Shown here piece by piece: positions 61,201-64,000 of a DNA stretch of 64,000 nt. The position numbers and the translations under genes are program-made. The DNA is from Lachancea mirantina (taxonomy: Eukaryota > Ascomycota > Saccharomycetes > Saccharomycetales > Saccharomycetaceae): NCBI GenBank assembly GCA_900074745.1, contig LT598465.1, forward strand, positions 1,302,001-1,366,000, in the 5' to 3' direction. Positions within the stretch are counted from its first letter, which is position 1; each line of letters begins with the position of its first letter. The notes beneath the pieces were generated by a model. It did no database searches and was not told the origin of the DNA. It worked only from the letters and a program-made list of their open reading frames with translations.

Positions 61201-61830
61201 GTGAATCATACCAATGGAGATCGATGCTGCATCCATTTTAAAGCCCGCGGGTGGCGCTCATCGAGTGCCTATGAGTTGAAAGGTGAAGTTTACAATGGCA
61301 AAGGCGGAAAAGAATGGATATTTGGTGGACATTGGAATGAGGCGATTTATGCAAAGAAAGTTTTGAAACCTAACTCTTCAGAGGAAATGCAATTAGAAAA
61401 AACAAAGGCAGGAATTCCAGCAACAGCAAGGAGTAAAACGGGACCCCAGTCTGATGGGTCCAAGTTTCTAGTCTGGCATGCTCATAGTAGACCAGAAACT
61501 CCATTTAATCTGACGCAGTTTGCAATCACGTTGAACGCTCCACAACCGAAGTTGCTTCCATGGATCGCGCCGACGGACACAAGACACAGGCCTGATCAGC
61601 GCGCTATGGAAGAGGGTCGTTACGATGAGGCTGGTGACGAAAAGCACCGTGTAGAACAAAAACAGAGGAAGGCTCGACGGGAAAGAGAGCTCAATCACGA
61701 AGAATACAAACCCAAGTGGTTCAAACAAGAGACTCATCCTGTGACCAAGCTGAAATACTGGAAATACCAGGGAGAATACTGGAAGCGCAGAAAAGACCAT
61801 AAGCTTGGTGATTGTCCTGATATTTTCTGA
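58255..61830 (+). CDS. SWH1: Oxysterol-binding protein, Osh1/Swh1-Osh2 type
   Basis: A 1191-residue lipid-transfer protein of ER contact sites (nucleus-vacuole junction, Golgi, plasma membrane). Domain order: ankyrin repeats at about 40-240 (DNEGNTPLHLAAYQSRGDVVNLLLS, SGDTVLHEFVRKKD); PH domain at about 273-370 (KGYLRKWTNFAQGYRLRWFILG); coiled coil near 520-640; FFAT motif DEFFDADD near 683 for VAP binding; and the ORD at about 780-1190 with the signature EQVSHHPVISATW near 897. The length equals S. cerevisiae Swh1 (1188). Swh1 (YAR042W) and Osh2 (YDL019C) are duplicates, and both flanks of this window point to those loci, so this is their single pre-duplication counterpart. Confidence 0.95.
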   Translation: MAEVEVSKPLLKLKLLESLRKADFTSLESLVKTQFQPPEDPSVKEVEQLILHYAVQVAPSQLVKDIVERWTGDGGLHLNLNFQDNEGNTPLHLAAYQSRGDVVNLLLSRPGINDCILNNSGLQPIEMCKNLNIAQMMQVKRAEYVAEVAQEFRIAFNNRDFGHLDQIMSNARNAELLDINGTDPESGDTVLHEFVRKKDIEMCRWILGHGGDPFKRDRKGRLPVELLGKVSGTEQTSGKPSVEVELKHLFEKAAREQSVIDVASNLHEPPTYKGYLRKWTNFAQGYRLRWFILGSDGTLSYYKDQADTKNACRGSLNMSTCYLHLDSSEKLKFEIVGGSDGAVRWHLKGNHPVETNKWVWAIQGAIRFAKDREKLMRNANGSTPPGQLLNSSAGHKVGGLNKSMTASNAQAMHSLHTKSGKHQHHRSLSSISSVSSSDYDLNEHLTASGKDYVARVRSRTGNSTAASLRTSVTGGQSARSSLFKGGSGGEEASETGLDPVSDMNKTASDYDEDLKTEYGPHNQELEILQRSISIELASLNELLENSQPSEAAMEAIKKTLTALSQNFNQLNVLSSTRDKKLIKMLTKQRDVNNLWIKSVKDLELELIEKTERLSSLDTERKNLKKLLQRKLLEVSEAGYASENSSGAQDPDHLAQESATTKPLEEIADFIKSNKEKEEDSELDEFFDADDLDDLDREGENESAAQDKRSHGRPQSKDASEQLEVPVANYENQKDEIVKEKDVPSMEISDSTKKDADVEFTEAQKEKREMLLKEGSYLGYEDGVRTKLRISKDNRPKMSLWSVLKSMIGKDMTRMTLPVTFNEPTSLLQRVAEDLEYSNLLDEAATFEDSTLRMLHVAVFSASSYASTIKRVAKPFNPLLGETFEYSRPDMHYRFFTEQVSHHPVISATWTESPKWDFYGESNVDSDFNGRSFDFKHLGLWYLNIRPDSQTESDLYTWKKPNNTVVGILVGNPQVDNYGDVEIVNHTNGDRCCIHFKARGWRSSSAYELKGEVYNGKGGKEWIFGGHWNEAIYAKKVLKPNSSEEMQLEKTKAGIPATARSKTGPQSDGSKFLVWHAHSRPETPFNLTQFAITLNAPQPKLLPWIAPTDTRHRPDQRAMEEGRYDEAGDEKHRVEQKQRKARRERELNHEEYKPKWFKQETHPVTKLKYWKYQGEYWKRRKDHKLGDCPDIF

Positions 61831-61990
61831 AACCTTAATATTAAATTAAAAAAATTACTTAATTGACCTAGGCTTGACGCTTGACGCTCGAGGCTCTCTG
61901 GAGTGAAATGTAGCCATCCTTTAGCACTTCTGTGGTCCGATGCCACCTTTAATCTTCAGCTGCAATATAGTTGAAAAGAGCCAGACCAGC

Positions 61991-61995
61991 AAAAA
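61991..61995 (-). terminator. Pol III T-run terminator of tRNA-Ile
   Basis: Five consecutive A on the plus strand are TTTTT on the transcribed strand, two bases after the tRNA 3' end. Confidence 0.75.
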
Positions 61996-61997
61996 TA

Positions 61998-62071
61998 TGG
62001 TCTCTAGCGGGATCGAACCGCTGATCCCCGCGTTATTAGCACGGTGCCTTAACCAACTGGGCCAAGAGACC
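61998..62071 (-). tRNA. tRNA-Ile (anticodon AAU)
   Basis: On the minus strand a 74-base cloverleaf starts GGTCTCT and ends AGAGACC plus discriminator A, with no encoded CCA. The D arm is GGCCCAGTTGGTTAAGGC (A box) and the T arm contains GGTTCGATCCC (B box). The anticodon loop CTAATAA gives AAT, that is A(I)AU. There is no intron. Five T residues on the minus strand just downstream (61995-61991) supply the Pol III terminator. The sequence agrees with the standard budding-yeast tRNA-Ile. Confidence 0.98.
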
Positions 62072-62898
62072 AGAACTTGTTATTGGAGGTTATGCAAGTT
62101 GTTGATAGCTGGCAAAAATCGCCCCAGATCGTCCCCTAGATTTACTACTAGTATTCTACTTCTCTATGCGATGGCTCCCGGCTAAGTAGTCTAGTTTAGA
62201 AACCAGATAAACCGCCGTCCTGGTACTTCAATTCAGTGAAAAAATTCTGTATAGTGTAGGTTTTCTCTAAGATATTTTCGACTGGCTCGATTTATTCTGT
62301 CTCATTGCCACTTTTCATGTTTAAAGCTATGAGCTGGTATTCAGAAAGTTAAAAGAAACGGGTATCTCATCTCAAGACGCTACATGAGATCGTCGATACC
62401 TCCCATTGGAAAAGGAAAATTGGCCAATGGCCACTATATTTGCAAGGTGTTCATTACTTGAGAGCTCTTGTTCATTAACATTGAGACCTTAAGTCAATCG
62501 GGAATACCGTCAGAAAGATGCGTATGACGTAGATTTGATAATGCAGTGATAAAGCACCGGTAAAGCCGCCGAGTAATATCTAAGAAGACGCCGAACTCGT
62601 CTATTATCGGACAATGCGTTCCTGAAGTATCTTTCGCTCATATCGGCATCTTGGGCTTTCGCATGCTTAAACGAGAACATACATCGATATCTCGTATAAG
62701 TCTTTTTTCTTTCATTTCTGCTGGCACGCGGCACGATACTATAGAATGAAACGCGAGCGAGCGACACGGTATATAAGGACAGATCTTATATTTGTGAGAA
62801 TCGGCTCGAGTACTGCGTTCACATAGTTGAGCAAAGCTTCATATTCGTTGAGAATTGACCAGCTCTCCAAACCGCGTCAAATTATTATATATTCCTTC
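62072..62898. other. Intergenic region upstream of ERG13
   Basis: About 830 bases holding the tRNA 5' flank and the ERG13 promoter. TATATAAG at 62770-62777 is the likely TATA box, about 125 bases from the ATG. Nothing else resembles a gene. Confidence 0.55.
62692..62698 (+). promoter_or_regulatory. Sterol-response core TCGTATA upstream of ERG13
   Basis: TCGTATA, the Upc2/Ecm22 sterol-response element core, lies about 75 bases upstream of the TATA box. It is the expected control site for an ergosterol-pathway gene. Confidence 0.7.
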
Positions 62899-64000
62899 AT
62901 GACGGAACAAAACCAGGTTAAAAGACAGAAGACTGAGGAGTCGTCAGCTAGACCCCAAAACGTCGGTATTAAGGGTATCGAAGTGTACATACCATCCCAA
63001 TGCGTGAACCAGGCAGAACTGGAGAAATTTGATGGCGTTTCCGCTGGTAAATACACCATTGGCTTGGGTCAAACCAACATGGCTTTTGTGAACGATAGAG
63101 AAGACATCTACTCCATGAGTTTGACCGTTTTGCACAGATTGCTAAAAAACTACAATGTCGACCCCAACAGCATTGGACGTCTGGAAGTCGGTACAGAGAC
63201 CCTTCTCGACAAGTCCAAATCGGTCAAGTCGGTTTTGACGCAACTTTTCCCCGAAAACAAGGACTTGGAAGGTGTAGACAATGTTAACGCCTGCTACGGT
63301 GGTACCAGCGCGCTTTTCAACTGTATCAGCTGGATCGAGTCGTCGTCTTGGGACGGCCGTGACGCCGTCGTGGTTTGTGGCGACATCGCAATTTACGACA
63401 AGGGAGCCGCCCGTCCCTCTGGCGGTGCCGGTACCGTGGCATTGCTGATCGGTCCTGATGCTCCATTGGTATTCGACCCCGCTAGAGGAACCTACATGGA
63501 TCATGTTTACGATTTTTACAAGCCAGACTTCACCAGCGAATACCCTTACGTCGACGGCCACTTCTCGTTGAGTTGTTACGTCAAGGCGCTCGATCAAGCC
63601 TACAAGTCCTACTCCAAAAGAGCTATTGCCAAGGGATTGGTCGCGGAACCAGCTGGAGCCGAAGCTGTCAATGTCGCCAAGTATTTCGACTACAACGTTT
63701 TCCACGTTCCAACCTGCAAATTGGTGACTAAATCTTACGGCCGTTTGCTGTACAACGACTTCAGAGCGAACCCATCTCTATATCCTGAAGTCGATGCCTC
63801 ACTAGCTCAGGTCGATTACGAAGCAAGCCTTGTCGACAAGAGCATCGAGAAGACCTTCGTCGGCGTCGCCAAAGCTCTTCAGAAAAAGAAGGTCGACCCC
63901 TCTTTGATCGTCCCCACCAACACCGGTAACATGTACACTGGTTCGACCTACTCATCCTTGGCATCCTTGATCTTCTACGTCGGGTCAGAGGCTTTGCAAG
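62899..64000 (+). CDS. ERG13: HMG-CoA synthase (3' end beyond the window)
   Basis: An open frame from ATG 62899 to the window edge, 367 codons of an expected total near 490. It condenses acetyl-CoA with acetoacetyl-CoA in the mevalonate pathway. The start gives [15 protein letters not shown] before the enzyme fold ([16 protein letters not shown]). The catalytic cysteine is C132 in [12 protein letters not shown], and the general-base glutamate is E100 in [14 protein letters not shown]. The histidine segment [14 protein letters not shown] is also present. Codon use is strongly biased, as for an abundant enzyme. The gene is truncated only by the window, not by mutation. Confidence 0.95.
   Translation, partial: MTEQNQVKRQKTEESSARPQNVGIKGIEVYIPSQCVNQAELEKFDGVSAGKYTIGLGQTNMAFVNDREDIYSMSLTVLHRLLKNYNVDPNSIGRLEVGTETLLDKSKSVKSVLTQLFPENKDLEGVDNVNACYGGTSALFNCISWIESSSWDGRDAVVVCGDIAIYDKGAARPSGGAGTVALLIGPDAPLVFDPARGTYMDHVYDFYKPDFTSEYPYVDGHFSLSCYVKALDQAYKSYSKRAIAKGLVAEPAGAEAVNVAKYFDYNVFHVPTCKLVTKSYGRLLYNDFRANPSLYPEVDASLAQVDYEASLVDKSIEKTFVGVAKALQKKKVDPSLIVPTNTGNMYTGSTYSSLASLIFYVGSEALQ

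Overview
This window is nuclear DNA of a budding yeast of the Saccharomycetaceae, most like a species that did not pass through the whole-genome duplication (Lachancea-type; genus inferred, not proven). Genes are dense and mostly intron-free, and the few introns have GTATGT/GTAAGA 5' sites and (T/G/A)ACTAAC branch points. Protein after protein is the clear counterpart of a Saccharomyces cerevisiae gene. The order interleaves pairs of duplicated S. cerevisiae regions, as expected of an unduplicated genome: YDL145-155 with YLR210-212, YGR077-078 with YOL073-075, and YDL012-019 with YBR016-017 and YAR014-042. S. cerevisiae names and positions are from memory.

Layout. 1-3177 is gene-poor. It holds one small predicted secreted protein (1131-1298), two perfect inverted repeats and a striking excess of the hexamer AGGCAC/GTGCCT. 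3178-22975 is a tight block: CLB3/4-type cyclin, SAS10, RPC53, ATG9, NOP14, RPN5, ATG38 (two exons), LDB17, TUB4, COP1. 23239-31796 holds HMT1, PEX8, DSC2, PAC10 and a full-length ABCG-type transporter (YOL075C type). 31959-33362 is an unrecognised protein with two CxxC pairs. 34051-41794 holds a CYSTM-tail protein (intron), SLX5, NOP1 (intron), TSC13, CDC7 and ERP3. 41900-48918 holds DAL1, KAP104 and BUD14. 50101-61830 holds ADE1, KIN3, CDC15, YAT1 and an OSH1/OSH2-type oxysterol-binding protein. A tRNA-Ile(AAU) follows, and the window ends inside ERG13.

The genes are housekeeping and cell-cycle genes rather than one system, but themes recur. Three small-subunit processome or snoRNP genes (SAS10, NOP14, NOP1) and a Pol III subunit (RPC53) share PAC (GATGAGC) and RRPE (AAAAATTT) promoter elements. 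Mitotic control is represented by the B-type cyclin, TUB4, CDC7, KIN3, CDC15 and BUD14. ATG9 and ATG38 are autophagy factors. RPN5 carries a perfect proteasome-associated control element, DAL1 two GATAAG boxes and ERG13 a sterol-response core.

No mobile element, CRISPR array, virus-like sequence or obviously new multi-gene system was found. The least explained parts are the left 3.2 kb, the CxxC protein and the insertion in allantoinase.
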